Part shown: one piece after another, positions 33,349 to 43,428 of the stretch
How the letters are laid out: every line of letters starts with the position of its first letter
How positions within the stretch are numbered: position 1 is the stretch's first letter
Assembly (NCBI GenBank): GCA_030841105.1
Contig: JAVEDE010000078.1
Location: 1-64,000 of the forward strand
Source: Pyrinomonadaceae bacterium
GTDB taxonomy: Bacteria > Acidobacteriota > Blastocatellia > Pyrinomonadales > Pyrinomonadaceae
Direction: 5' to 3'
Length of the DNA stretch: 64,000 nt
Translations under genes and position numbers: made by a program
Notes under the pieces: generated by a model
The model's input: the letters and a program-made list of their open reading frames with translations, nothing else
What the model was told of the DNA's origin: nothing
The model's database searches: none

Positions 33349-34194
33349 GTGAGCGTCACGGCCATCTCGTGGGCTTACGAGCAACGTATCCCTCAACCTG
33401 GCGCGAAATTCGTCCTCGTCACACTGGCAAATTTCGCGGATGGCGACGGCTTCTGTTATCCCGGTCAAGGGCGTCTCGCCCATAAGACCGGGATCAAGGA
33501 GCGCACCGTCCGCGCCCACCTGGCTTACCTCGAAAACGATTTACAATTGATCAAACGTGAGCACCGGCGAGGAGAAAACGGAAAGTGGACGAGCGACGGC
33601 TATCTGTTGCAAGTGCCCGCCGATGTGCTGAACTCTGCAAAATCTGACGGGCGGCAAAATCTGCCGCTGGCAATATCTGCCGTAGGTAAAAAACAACCTG
33701 TGGCGAAATCTGCCGCCAATACTAAAGAGCATAATGATGATCCGAAAGATAAACCTTATGAGGCTCACCCTTCGGCTTCGCCTCAGGCGGGCGTCAATGA
33801 AGTTGCCACAAAATTTGCACACCGCGAGGGAATGGAATTAATCCGCGCACGGTGCGGCCCGATACCCGACCCTGCCGCACAGGGAGCCGCGCTCAAATGG
33901 CTCTTGATTCATTACACCCTGGAACAATGCCGCGTCTGTCTCGACGCGATGCTCGAAGACAGTTGGCGCAAAACGCGAGTGAGTTGGTTGACGGTGAAGA
34001 AAGAGATCGGGAGTTGGATAGCGCGAAAGGAGAACAACGATGCAGGCAATGGGCGACCACAAGGGAGTGGCGGACGAGATCAGACGGCAACAGGCGGATG
34101 TACAACTACCCGTAGAGGGCGAAGAATTGCGGAACTCAAACGACAAGACCCAGAAACGATTCTCGGCCCCGCCCGCGCGTCGGCCTCCGACTGA
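33349..34194 (+). CDS. Replication-initiator-like winged-helix protein
   Basis: From the GTG at 33349 (ribosome site ggaggg six bases upstream) the protein begins VSVTAISWAYEQRIPQPGAK. It continues FVLVTLANFADGDGFCYPGQ, then a winged helix RLAHKTGIKERTVRAHLAYL. This is the HTH_36-type start of phage and plasmid replication proteins. The middle is Lys/Asn-rich linker, and a C-terminal helical part (LKWLLIHYTLEQCRVCLDAM) may contact a helicase loader. A longer frame from a TTG at 33187 adds 54 residues without such features. The last 50 codons overlap the next gene in another frame and look non-natural, so the functional end may be near 34045. Confidence 0.75.
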   Translation: MSVTAISWAYEQRIPQPGAKFVLVTLANFADGDGFCYPGQGRLAHKTGIKERTVRAHLAYLENDLQLIKREHRRGENGKWTSDGYLLQVPADVLNSAKSDGRQNLPLAISAVGKKQPVAKSAANTKEHNDDPKDKPYEAHPSASPQAGVNEVATKFAHREGMELIRARCGPIPDPAAQGAALKWLLIHYTLEQCRVCLDAMLEDSWRKTRVSWLTVKKEIGSWIARKENNDAGNGRPQGSGGRDQTATGGCTTTRRGRRIAELKRQDPETILGPARASASD

Positions 34195-34678
34195 CGAGAG
34201 ACTGACAGATGCGCAATGGCGACGGCGCGCGACCATCCTGCTCGAAGTCGTGCAACGGTACATCTTCGACAAGCACCTTGACCCCCTTGAAGATGACGAA
34301 CTGCTCGCCGTAGTCAAAAGCTACGATCAACTGTTCACGCATGCGGGCATCCCGACCGAGCGCATCCGTGACGTGTACTCGGAGGCGATGGCGCAGCACG
34401 GCAAGTACCTTTTGAAAGTTGATGATTACCTGCGCGCGTGGAAGTGCATCAGGCCGCAAGAGGGCGCGGGCTTCGATCTTCGACCGATGGGCGAGCGCGG
34501 TTCTGATTGTGCCCTCTGCGGCGGCTTAGGCACGTTCAAAAAGTTCATCCCTAACAATGTTCGCGATCCACTTGCGGGGGGACAAGAGGCCGAATTTGCT
34601 TGCCCCTATCGGTGTAAGTCTACGCTCGTCGTTCGGGCAACAGAATTGCACGTAGTAGTTGATCGAATCAATAAGTGA
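34040..34678 (+). CDS. Protein with zinc-finger-like end, overlapping the replication-type gene
   Basis: A 212-residue protein with a strong ribosome site (aaaggag) just before the ATG at 34040. It starts 155 bases before the stop of the preceding gene, a long overlap. The N-terminus is charged and disordered. Residues 60-150 are helical (WRRRATILLEVVQRYIFDKH). Residues 155-190 carry CALCGG and CPYRCK, two Cys pairs that could form a zinc site as in DnaC/DnaJ-type or replication-accessory proteins. It probably cooperates with the upstream protein in element replication or regulation (inference). Confidence 0.7.
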   Translation: MQAMGDHKGVADEIRRQQADVQLPVEGEELRNSNDKTQKRFSAPPARRPPTDERLTDAQWRRRATILLEVVQRYIFDKHLDPLEDDELLAVVKSYDQLFTHAGIPTERIRDVYSEAMAQHGKYLLKVDDYLRAWKCIRPQEGAGFDLRPMGERGSDCALCGGLGTFKKFIPNNVRDPLAGGQEAEFACPYRCKSTLVVRATELHVVVDRINK

Positions 34679-34709
34679 TGTTCACCTCATCGCACTGAGA
34701 ATGTGATTT

Positions 34710-35078
34710 ATGAGCCGTGAAACTCTTGATCAATTCTTTGACGAATTCAAAGATCGCTTCCGGCAACTCGTGCGCGAGGCGGTAGCGGAAGAGCTAGAGC
34801 CTCTCCGTGACCTGCTCCTGAAGCCTGTCGGCGAAGAGGTGTCGGAGGTGGCCGAACTGGTTGATGCGGTCGAGATCGCGCGTCTGCTTGGCGAAGATAC
34901 ATCCACCGAACGAACGAGGCGCGCGGCGGCGCAGAAGGTTTATGATCTAGCTCGTCGCAAGTTGATTCCAAGTGTTCGTGTCAGCCCGCGCCGCATCCGT
35001 TTCAACCCGCAGGCCGTCAAAAAGTGCTTCGCCGACGGCGGCCTTGCACGACCCTACAGCACGTCAGCGCACAGTTAG
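34710..35078 (+). CDS. Excisionase-like small DNA-binding protein
   Basis: A 122-residue protein. The N-terminal half is a charged helix (MSRETLDQFFDEFKDRFRQL). Residues 50-108 read VDAVEIARLLGEDTSTERTR, then QKVYDLARRKLIPSVRVSPR and RIRFNPQAV. This is the helix-turn-helix and wing of the excisionase/MerR-like helix_turn_helix_17 family, with the typical I-P-x-x-R-x-x-x-R-R end. It lies 70 bases before the integrase, the normal place for a recombination directionality factor. Confidence 0.75.
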   Translation: MSRETLDQFFDEFKDRFRQLVREAVAEELEPLRDLLLKPVGEEVSEVAELVDAVEIARLLGEDTSTERTRRAAAQKVYDLARRKLIPSVRVSPRRIRFNPQAVKKCFADGGLARPYSTSAHS

Positions 35079-35148
35079 GGCTTGCGCTAATCACACGCGT
35101 TCAAATATCTTTCGCGACCAACCTTTGAAAAGGAGGACACACGCACAA

Positions 35149-36327
35149 ATGGCAAGCATCAAACCACGCGGTAAAAACAAGTGGTTCGTGCGCGTGTTCC
35201 TGCGTCGCGAACAGGGCAAGATCAAATTCCACGATAAGCTCATCAACGGCAACAAAAAAGATGCAGATGCTTACGCGCGAAAGATCGAGACCGCCCGTGG
35301 CTCAGGCACGCTCGACGAACTTCTGAACCCGCCGACTCTAACACTAGACTCTTACCTTGATAGATGGCTCAAGGAGAGCGTTAAGCCATCCGTCAGGGAG
35401 AACACCTACAATGACTATCATGACATACTGAAGCGATACGTCAGGCCATCGCTCGGCTCGCGCACGTTGGTCGAGATACGCCCGCCCGACGTGCAGGCAA
35501 TTTACAACGCACTCAAGGAGCGCGGCCTATCAACGCGTACCATTCAGTACACTCACGCCGTCCTCACGTCCGCGCTCAAGCAGGCCGTTGGCTGGCAACT
35601 CCTCAAACTTAACCCGGCAGATTACACGAAACGCCCGAAGAACGAGTCTGATGAACTGGACACGGCTGAGACTGAGAAGATTAAAGTTCTTACCGTCAAT
35701 CAGGCAGAGCAATTCCTTGAATCTGCCAAAGCCGATTCGATGGGTGCTGCGCTCATCTTCGCACTAGCGACAGGCGCACGCCCGGAAGAATATCTTGCGC
35801 TCCGGTGGGCGGATGTAGATTTTGAGCGGGGCGAGGTAAGGATTCAGCAAGTTGTGCAGTGGCATCGTAAGACAGCGGGCGGGGGTTGGTATTTCCTTCC
35901 ACCGAAGACCAAAAAAAGCAGGCGCACCCTGCGCGTCACCGAGTCAGTATTACAGATCATGCAGGAACATCGTCGCGGGCAGATGTTACAACGTCTCAAG
36001 CGAGGCGCACGTTACCAACAGCTCGATCTAGTCTTTGCGACAATAGACGGGACTCCCTTCCAACGACGTAACCTTCACCGCCGCCATATGCTCCCAATTT
36101 TGACGGCTGCGAAGTTGGACAATTCCCTTTACCTTTACTGTCTGCGGCACACGTTCGCCACGCTCGCACTTGCAGACGGCCTAGACCCGAAAGAAGTAAG
36201 CATGATGATGGGTCACTCCAGCGTGGCGTTCACGCAGGACAAGTATCAGCATGTTCTGCCCTCGATGCGCGAAGCGACTTCAAAAAGACTCGAAAAACTT
36301 TTATTCAAGAACCGGATTGCTGGCTGA
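35149..36327 (+). CDS. int: Tyrosine recombinase (site-specific integrase)
   Basis: A 392-residue protein. N-terminal AP2-like arm-binding part (1-55, KWFVRVFLRREQG), core-binding SAM-like domain (65-165) and catalytic domain (180-375). Catalytic residues: R211 (ATGARPEEYLALRW), K256, R333 (LYCLRHTFATLA), H356 (MGHSS) and the nucleophile Y366 (TQDKYQHV). The first histidine of the H-x-x-R box is replaced by Y330, a change tolerated in some family members. It starts 13 bases after an aaggagg ribosome site; a longer frame from 34972 would overlap the excisionase gene and is rejected. It lies 101 bases from the right attachment site. Confidence 0.97.
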   Translation: MASIKPRGKNKWFVRVFLRREQGKIKFHDKLINGNKKDADAYARKIETARGSGTLDELLNPPTLTLDSYLDRWLKESVKPSVRENTYNDYHDILKRYVRPSLGSRTLVEIRPPDVQAIYNALKERGLSTRTIQYTHAVLTSALKQAVGWQLLKLNPADYTKRPKNESDELDTAETEKIKVLTVNQAEQFLESAKADSMGAALIFALATGARPEEYLALRWADVDFERGEVRIQQVVQWHRKTAGGGWYFLPPKTKKSRRTLRVTESVLQIMQEHRRGQMLQRLKRGARYQQLDLVFATIDGTPFQRRNLHRRHMLPILTAAKLDNSLYLYCLRHTFATLALADGLDPKEVSMMMGHSSVAFTQDKYQHVLPSMREATSKRLEKLLFKNRIAG

Positions 36328-36362
36328 CAAAATCATTTTAAAAGGCGGCAGAACCTTGACCA

Positions 36363-36380
36363 GTTACACTATAGTTACAC
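36363..36380 (+). promoter_or_regulatory. Putative integrase arm-type sites, right end
   Basis: Two GTTACAC heptamers start 11 bases apart (36363, 36374), followed by CAAGC, 49 bases inside the right attachment site. The arrangement matches the left pair at 13333-13351. Confidence 0.5.
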
Positions 36381-36385
36381 CAAGC

Positions 36386-36412
36386 AAAAACGGACGATCC
36401 GAAGATCGCCCG
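36386..36412 (-). terminator. tRNA-Phe terminator supplied by the element
   Basis: On the minus strand the stem cgggcgatc / gatcgtccg with a UUCG loop (one mismatch) is followed by five T. It lies 22 bases beyond the tRNA 3' end, inside the element. Confidence 0.8.
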
Positions 36413-36428
36413 TATCTTGTTGTTGCTA

Positions 36429-36478
36429 TTGATGGCCAGGGACGGAGTCGAACCGCCGACACCCTGATTTTCAGTCAG
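36429..36478 (-). repeat. Right attachment site: 50-bp direct repeat within tRNA-Phe
   Basis: Identical to 13160-13209. Contains tRNA nucleotides 29-73. Crossing over in the anticodon-arm-to-3'-end part keeps the tRNA intact, as in many tRNA-targeting elements. Confidence 0.95.
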
Positions 36479-36506
36479 GTGCTCTACCAACTGAGCTACC
36501 TGGCCT
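36434..36506 (-). tRNA. tRNA-Phe (anticodon GAA)
   Basis: A 73-nt tRNA folds fully: acceptor GGCCAGG / CCTGGCC, D arm GCTC / GAGC, anticodon stem CCTGA / TCAGG with loop CTGAAAA giving GAA, T arm GGCGG / CCGTC with loop TTCGACT, and discriminator A. CCA is not encoded. The 3' 45 nucleotides coincide with the attachment site of the integrated element. Confidence 0.98.
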
Positions 36507-36613
36507 CGACTTCATCTGCTGCGACGAAGGGCGCAAGTATAGGGAGACTCAGAGTCGGCTGTCAACTTTGCGTCGCGGTTTACGACTTTTGTCGAATTAG
36601 TCACAAAAAAGCG

Positions 36614-36641
36614 TTGACAGTTTTGTGAAGACGTGTATAAT
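36614..36641 (+). promoter_or_regulatory. Consensus sigma-70 promoter
   Basis: Perfect TTGACA (36614-36619) and perfect TATAAT (36636-36641) with a 16-base spacer. No protein gene follows on this strand, so it probably drives the small RNA at about 36648-36787. Confidence 0.85.
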
Positions 36642-36647
36642 CACCAC

Positions 36648-36787
36648 CTGTTTGGGGTGAGCCGGTTACCACAAGCCGGTCAGTCGCAAGACAACATCCG
36701 AAACGGATAATTAGACGCCCGCCCGTGCCAGCTCGGACGCCGAACCGCCCCCCGGTTTCGCTCCATTCGAGCTGGCACAGCTCTTTT
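36648..36787 (+). ncRNA. Putative stand-alone small RNA with alternative 3' hairpins
   Basis: Begins about 7 bases after a consensus promoter and ends at a T-run. Visible helices are cacc/ggtg near the 5' end, gccgg/ccgg(t), and atccg/cggat. A long 11-bp pair GTGCCAGCTCG / CGAGCTGGCAC (36725-36735, 36768-36778) encloses a cgaaccg/cggtttcg hairpin. The short stem GAGCT-GGCAC-AGCTC followed by TTTT (36769-36787) competes with the 11-bp pair, so the RNA could switch between two 3' forms. No reading frame is present. It does not match 6S, tmRNA, RNase P or any riboswitch that I can recognise. It ends 125 bases before the stop of the convergent hydrolase gene. Confidence 0.6.
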
Positions 36788-36911
36788 CCGAGCATCCTTA
36801 ATTTATCTGCATAGTTTAACGGTTCTGATAAATTCGTCGGCACGCTTAGTGATGACGGGGACGCCGGAACTGCGTTCGGGTGGAGGAAAAACGGCGGGCA
36901 AGGAACCTGTC

Positions 36912-38348
36912 TCAGGCGAAGCAACGACGGAGGAAGGCGAGCAGGTCTGGAATCGTTATCTGTACGTTCGCGTCGTGCCCGCCCGTCAACTCAACGACGC
37001 CCGCCTCGGTCGTCAGTGCCCCGATTAAGGCCGACATGGTTTCGCTGTTCGCGTCGTGTGAGACGAGCATGTCGGTGGGCGCGGAGTAAAAGCGGAAGCG
37101 GTGACCGGCGTAGTTTGCGGGCGGGCGCAGCACGGGATCGTGACCCGCGGTTTTGAGGTTGTAGTCCGAGCCGTCGGCCGCGATGCCGTAAGCGGCTCTG
37201 ATCGCCTGCGCCATGTCACGGCGCGTATCGTACTGGTAGCGCAGGTTCAAGACCGCGTTGTACAAGGCCGCGCCGCAAAGCGGGATGCGCCCGTCGGCGA
37301 AGGCGAGCATCGTCGCCAGCCCGCCCATCGAACTGCCGATCATCGCCACCTGATTCGGGTTCACGCGGTAGTGATCCCTGACGTAGCCGAACATCTCCGC
37401 GTTCGCGTTAACAGCGCCCTGATTGCCCCAGTTGTTAGTCCCGGTTGCGGGGTTGTCCGTCAGGCGCGAGGCGGCGACGACGTAGCCTTCGTCGAGGAGC
37501 GCGGTGAGCAGCGTGCGGTAAACCTGTAGGTCGTGGAACTGGCGCTCGGTGAACCCGGCGGCGTGGTTCAAGATGACGAGCGGGCGCGCGCCCTTGAAGC
37601 CTTCTTTGCGCACGACGAGCGCGGGCGTCGTCAGGAAGTCAATGTAATCGTAACGATAGGACAGCCGGTTGTAACTGCGCAGTTTGTTCGTTTGCCGCAC
37701 GACCTCCGCGTCCGTCAGCGCGCGGTCGAACATGCAGACTTGCCGCACGCGACCCGCCCCAGGCCCCAACGTGAATTCCGTGAACGACGCAGGCGACTCC
37801 GCGGGCGTGATGGTTTCGGCCGCCACGCCGTCAACGAAAAACGTGAGGCTGTCGGGCGCGTTCTGGCGCATGCAGAGAATTGTCCACTCCGTGCTGTAGC
37901 CCGTCGGCAGAGTTCCCTGCGCGCCCGACTTTTTATACAAGCCCCAGCCCGTGCCCGGATGCGGGCCGGAAAAAATGTGGTTGTTGACGTTGAACTTCAA
38001 CAGGTAGGCGAAGGGAAAGGGCGACTGCTGGCGTGCGACGACGAAGAACGTCCTTTGCGCGCCCGGCGGGACGGCGACCGTCATCTGCTTCGTAGGATCG
38101 TCGGCGGACACGTAAGGTAACCCGTCTTCCCACTCGAAGGCGTGATAAGTCAGACGGTAAGCCGCGTCGGCGGTCACGCCGTCGTTGCCTTCGCCCGACA
38201 GGTCAGGCCAACGTTGCAGGGGCGCGCCGTCGGCCAGCCCTTTTAGTTTGAACGCGTCGAGCAGCAACTTCATGCCGCGCTGCGTGCCGAACTCAAGGGT
38301 CTTACCGGCGGGCAGTTTCCGCCCCAGTTCGTCCTCTTTTGAGACCAT
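36912..38348 (-). CDS. LamG-like domain plus alpha/beta hydrolase protein
   Basis: A 478-residue protein. Residues about 20-230 look like a concanavalin/LamG-type beta-sandwich (PDLSGEGNDGV; TFFVVARQQS; FTLGPGAGRVRQVCMFDRAL). Residues 250-478 are an alpha/beta hydrolase: RPLVILNHAAG oxyanion region, the nucleophile elbow GSSMGG (IGSSMGGLATML), and a late GGHDAN with the expected catalytic His. No signal peptide is visible, so it may be cytosolic or loaded differently. The substrate is unknown; the sandwich domain suggests carbohydrate or polymer binding. The gene is alone on its strand, with 78 bases to the amidohydrolase gene upstream. Confidence 0.8.
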   Translation of the reverse strand: MVSKEDELGRKLPAGKTLEFGTQRGMKLLLDAFKLKGLADGAPLQRWPDLSGEGNDGVTADAAYRLTYHAFEWEDGLPYVSADDPTKQMTVAVPPGAQRTFFVVARQQSPFPFAYLLKFNVNNHIFSGPHPGTGWGLYKKSGAQGTLPTGYSTEWTILCMRQNAPDSLTFFVDGVAAETITPAESPASFTEFTLGPGAGRVRQVCMFDRALTDAEVVRQTNKLRSYNRLSYRYDYIDFLTTPALVVRKEGFKGARPLVILNHAAGFTERQFHDLQVYRTLLTALLDEGYVVAASRLTDNPATGTNNWGNQGAVNANAEMFGYVRDHYRVNPNQVAMIGSSMGGLATMLAFADGRIPLCGAALYNAVLNLRYQYDTRRDMAQAIRAAYGIAADGSDYNLKTAGHDPVLRPPANYAGHRFRFYSAPTDMLVSHDANSETMSALIGALTTEAGVVELTGGHDANVQITIPDLLAFLRRCFA

Positions 38349-38426
38349 CGTCCTAGTCGCCTCTGTTGGTTAACCGCGCCCGTCGCCCGCGCGTTCCGGG
38401 CGGACGACGGGCGCGGTTTCAGATCG

Positions 38427-39767
38427 TCAAAACTCTCCGTCGAGCCGAGCGCGTTGAAATAGTTGTCGCGCTTGCTCCGTCGCGTCCTCGATCACTTCAC
38501 GCTCGCTGGCGGTCGTCAGTTCCCTCTCGCGCATGACGACCTGACCGTCTATGACGACCGACCTCACGTCAGCCGCCTCCGCCGCGTAGACGACGGCCGA
38601 CACGATGTCCGGGCGCGGCGTCAGGTGCAGTCGGTCGAGCGCGACGACGATCACGTCGGCTCGCTTGCCCACTTCAAGCGTCCCCGTCTCCGCTTCGAGT
38701 CCGAGCGCGCGCGCGCCGTCAATCGTCGCCATGCGTAGCACGCGCCGCGCGGGCAACGCGTCCGCGCCGTGCGTCACCTTTTGTAGCAGCGCAGCCGTGC
38801 GCATCTCCGTGAACATGTCGAGGCGGTTGTTACAGGGCGCGCCGTCCGCGCCGAGTGAGACGGAGATGCCGCGCGCGAGCATCTCCACGACGGGCGCGAC
38901 GCCCGAACCGAGTTTGAGATTCGAAGAGGGACAATGCAGGACGTGCGTGCCGGTGCGCGCGAGGATGTCGAGTTCGTCTGTGTTCAGGTGGACGCAGTGC
39001 GCGAGCGCGACGTGCGGCGCGGCGAGGCCGAGCGAGGAGAGATAGGCGATATTACGCTGCCCCGTCGCACGCTCGACCATCTCGATCTCGGTGCGGTTCT
39101 CGGAGGCGTGCGTGTGGACGAGCACGCCTCGTTCACGCGACAGGCGCGCGACCTGTTCGAGCAACTCGCGCGTACAACTCACGGCGAAGCGCGGCGCGAA
39201 GCAAGCGCGCACGCGACCATTCGCGCGCCCGTGCCACTCTGCCATCAGCGCGAGCGATTCGCGTATGGAGTCGTCCGTCTGCTCGAACAGTTCCGCTGGC
39301 ACGTCGTCGCCCGCGTCCATCATGCACTTGCCGACGGTGGCGCGAAATCCGGTCTCTTCGACCACGCGGAAAACTTCGGCCGTGTGATTGACCGTCTCCA
39401 TCGTCAAGGCCGAAGTCGTGCCGCCCTTGATCATCTCCGCGATGCCGAGCCGCGCCGATGCGCGGACGGAGGCGGCGGTGTGCGCGGCCTCCAAAGGCCA
39501 CACGCGACGTTTCAGCCAATCTATGAGCGGCAGGTCGTCGGCCGCGCCGCGAAAGAGCGTCTGGCAGAGATGAATGTGCGTTTGCACGAAGCCGGGGAGG
39601 ACAACCGCGCCGCGCGCGTCAATTACTTCGTCGGCCGCGTCGTCTGCTACGGTCTCGCCGATTGACGCGATCCGGCCGTCGCGGACGAGCACGTCGCCCG
39701 TCAGGATTCGGTCGCCCGCGTCCAGCGTGATGATCGCGCCGCCTTTGATGAGAATGGAGTTGGTCAT
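38427..39767 (-). CDS. Amidohydrolase of the TRZ/ATZ/MtaD type
   Basis: A 446-residue metal-dependent hydrolase. The metal ligands are visible in order: [11 protein letters not shown] (HxH), [18 protein letters not shown] and the late [11 protein letters not shown] (catalytic Asp). The N-terminal [17 protein letters not shown] and the C-terminal [19 protein letters not shown] are standard composite-domain ends. Members deaminate 5'-methylthioadenosine, S-adenosylhomocysteine, 5'-deoxyadenosine or triazines; the residues around the site fit the MTA/SAH or deoxyadenosine deaminase branch best, with moderate certainty. It lies downstream of recA on the same strand with a 154-base gap. Confidence 0.85.
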   Translation of the reverse strand: MTNSILIKGGAIITLDAGDRILTGDVLVRDGRIASIGETVADDAADEVIDARGAVVLPGFVQTHIHLCQTLFRGAADDLPLIDWLKRRVWPLEAAHTAASVRASARLGIAEMIKGGTTSALTMETVNHTAEVFRVVEETGFRATVGKCMMDAGDDVPAELFEQTDDSIRESLALMAEWHGRANGRVRACFAPRFAVSCTRELLEQVARLSRERGVLVHTHASENRTEIEMVERATGQRNIAYLSSLGLAAPHVALAHCVHLNTDELDILARTGTHVLHCPSSNLKLGSGVAPVVEMLARGISVSLGADGAPCNNRLDMFTEMRTAALLQKVTHGADALPARRVLRMATIDGARALGLEAETGTLEVGKRADVIVVALDRLHLTPRPDIVSAVVYAAEAADVRSVVIDGQVVMRERELTTASEREVIEDATEQARQLFQRARLDGEF

Positions 39768-39921
39768 GCGTGTGTCGTCGGCCGTGTCAAACGGCGACGA
39801 TTATGCTTTGGCGGGCGCACCCTGTAAAGAGACAAAAGTCGAGCCGCCGCCGGGTCGCCCTCCGATTGACGGTGGGACGACCCGACGACGGCTGAATGTC
39901 CGGTGTGAACGCGGACTGCTT

Positions 39922-41004
39922 TTAGTTGTTCGCGGCCGACTCGGCCTTCTTCGACTTCGCGGCCGACTCCGCTTTCTCCGCCTTCTCGTCCGCCGTCTCG
40001 CTGACGGGGATGCCGAGCGCGCCGCGCACGTCGCTCTCGATGCGCTGGCGCAGTTCCACGTTGTCCTTCAAGGTCTGCTTCGAGTTGTCGCGCCCCTGTC
40101 CGAGCCGCTCGCCCTTGTAGGAGAACCACGCGCCCGACTTGTCAACGATCTTGTGCAACACGCCGAGATCGATCAAGTCGCCCTCGCGCGAAATGCCCTC
40201 GCCATACATGATGTCGAACTCGCACTCGCGGAACGGCGGCGCAATCTTGTTCTTCACCACCTTGACCTTCGTGCGGTTGCCCACCACGCGGTCGCCGTCT
40301 TTGATCGCGCCGATGCGGCGGATGTCGAGACGCAAGGAGGCGTAGAACTTCAGAGCGCGCCCGCCCGTCGTTGTTTCAGGCGAGCCGAACATGACGCCGA
40401 TCTTCTCGCGAATCTGGTTGATGAAGATCAAGGTCGTGTTCGACGAAGAGACCACAGCCGTCAGCTTACGCAACGCCTGCGACATCAAACGCGCGTGCAA
40501 GCCCGGCAGGCTGTCGCCCATGTCGCCGTCCAACTCCGCGCGCGGCACGAGCGCCGCCACCGAGTCAATGACGATCACGTCCACGCCGTTCGAGCGCACG
40601 AGCGCCTCGCAAATTTCCAACGCCTGCTCGCCCGAATCCGGCTGCGAGATCAACAGGTCGTCAACGTTCACGCCGAGTTTCCCTGCGTACTCCGCGTCCA
40701 TCGCGTGCTCGGCGTCAATGTAGGCGGCGATGCCGCCGACGCGCTGCGCTTCCGAGACGATGTGCAAGGCCAGCGTGGTCTTGCCCGAAGACTCCGGGCC
40801 GTAAATTTCCACGACGCGCCCGCGCGGGACGCCGCCGATGCCGATGGCCGCGTCAATCGAGATCGCGGTGGTCGAAATCGCCAGAATGTCCGCGACTTCC
40901 CGCTCGCCGAGACGCATGATCGAGCCTTTGCCGAATTTCTTTTCGATATTGAGCAGCGCCGCCTCAACGGCCTTGCCGCGCTCGCTCTGTTTGCTGTCAG
41001 CCAT
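39922..41004 (-). CDS. recA: Recombinase A
   Basis: A 360-residue RecA. Walker A GPESSGKT (69-76), Walker [12 protein letters not shown], loop 2 region [21 protein letters not shown], and the DNA-binding MRLGEREV start. The C-terminus is a Lys/Ala/Glu-rich tail ([20 protein letters not shown]) longer and more basic than usual. It catalyses strand exchange and promotes LexA self-cleavage. The ATG at 41004 was preferred to a GTG four codons earlier; both are near GAAAGAG. A promoter and a GAA-N6-TTC palindrome lie upstream. Confidence 0.98.
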   Translation of the reverse strand: MADSKQSERGKAVEAALLNIEKKFGKGSIMRLGEREVADILAISTTAISIDAAIGIGGVPRGRVVEIYGPESSGKTTLALHIVSEAQRVGGIAAYIDAEHAMDAEYAGKLGVNVDDLLISQPDSGEQALEICEALVRSNGVDVIVIDSVAALVPRAELDGDMGDSLPGLHARLMSQALRKLTAVVSSSNTTLIFINQIREKIGVMFGSPETTTGGRALKFYASLRLDIRRIGAIKDGDRVVGNRTKVKVVKNKIAPPFRECEFDIMYGEGISREGDLIDLGVLHKIVDKSGAWFSYKGERLGQGRDNSKQTLKDNVELRQRIESDVRGALGIPVSETADEKAEKAESAAKSKKAESAANN

Positions 41005-41074
41005 TGTGGTAATCACTCTTTCTGTCCCCTCTTCTTACATTTAGTTTGTGCGTCCGACCAGCGAACCGGGAGGC

Positions 41075-41103
41075 AGTATAGCACAGACAACGCAAGAATG
41101 GAA
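41075..41103 (-). promoter_or_regulatory. Probable recA promoter
   Basis: On the minus strand TTCCAT (41103-41098), a 17-base spacer and TATACT (41080-41075), about 70 bases before the recA start. The palindrome-like GAAACAGTGTTC (41112-41101) overlaps the -35 box and could be a damage-response operator. Confidence 0.5.
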
Positions 41104-41276
41104 CACTGTTTCATGCATGCAACAACTTTATTTTCACTGTGGGAGAGGTTTGAGAACCCGACCGCCACGCGGTTTTTCTCCCGCGCGACAGTGCCTCCGA
41201 GTTTCAATGCTGCGACAGAATACGCCAACGGGCGCGCCCAAGTCGAGCGTGCTTGAGAGGTTTTCGCCGCCGCCGT

Positions 41277-42061
41277 TTAAGTGGGCAACAGGCCGCGCGC
41301 GAACCGGCCGACGCGCGCGACGAGATCGGGCGCGTCGGCATGTTTTTCGATCTCCGCGACGATGGCCGAGCCGACCACGGCGGCGTCTGCGTAACGCCAC
41401 ACGTCGGCCACCTGCTCGCGCGTCGAGATGCCGAAGCCGACGGCGACAGGCAGCTTCGACGCGGCGCGCACGCGCTTGACGAGACGCTCGGCCTCCGTGC
41501 TCGTCTCACTCTGGACGCCGGTCACGCCCGCGCGCGAAACCGCGTAGATGAAGCCGCCCGCGCGTTCGGTGATGCGTGCGAGCCGCACGTCGGTCGAAGT
41601 CGGAGCGACGAGGAAGATGAGGTCGAGTTCGTGCCGCGCGAGCGTCGCGGCAAACTCGGCGGACTCTTCCGGCGCGAGGTCTGTCACGAGCATCCCGTCC
41701 ACCCCGGCGCGCCGCGCCTCCGTGCACAGACGCTCCGCGCCGAATTGCAGCAGCGGGTTGTAATAACTGAACAGCACGACGGGCACGTCCGTCTTGCGCC
41801 GTGCGTCTGCGACTACGGCTAACACCTCCGCGACGCCCACACCATTCTTGAGCGCGCGCTCGGAGGCTCGTTGGATGACAGGCCCGTCGGCCATCGGATC
41901 GCTGAACGGGACGCCGACTTCGATCACGGTCGCCCCGGCGCGCGCGAGTTCCACGATCAGTTCGCGCGTCGCGTCGAGCGTGGGGTCGCCCGCGGTGATG
42001 AAGGGGATGAAGCCGCGCCGGTTCTCTTCCCTCTGGCGCGCGAAAGTTTCCGCGATGCGAC

Positions 42062-42065
<4 letters not shown>
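41277..42065 (-). CDS. trpA: Tryptophan synthase alpha subunit
   Basis: A 262-residue TIM barrel. Catalytic Glu in [15 protein letters not shown] (the E of [12 protein letters not shown] and the Asp of SDPMADG), YYNPLLQFG and [14 protein letters not shown] are the family blocks, and VGFGIS binds phosphate. It cleaves indole-3-glycerol phosphate to indole and glyceraldehyde 3-phosphate and passes indole to TrpB. The ATG overlaps the trpB stop by four bases. It is the last gene of the locus, 232 bases from recA's promoter region. Confidence 0.98.
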
Positions 42066-43387
<1,322 letters not shown>

Positions 43388-43428
43388 AAAATTTCAGGGA
43401 CACGCCTCGTCAGCTATGTTAGTTATCT

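Noticed and set aside
34972..35148. Longer start for the integrase
   Set aside because: Overlaps the excisionase-like gene; the ATG at 35149 has a good ribosome site and gives the usual N-terminus.
37533..38120. Plus-strand frame over the LamG/hydrolase gene
   Set aside because: Shadow of the minus-strand gene; Arg/Glu/Val-rich composition without motifs.
39574..41256. 560-codon plus-strand open frame
   Set aside because: Antisense to recA and part of the amidohydrolase gene; no domain visible.
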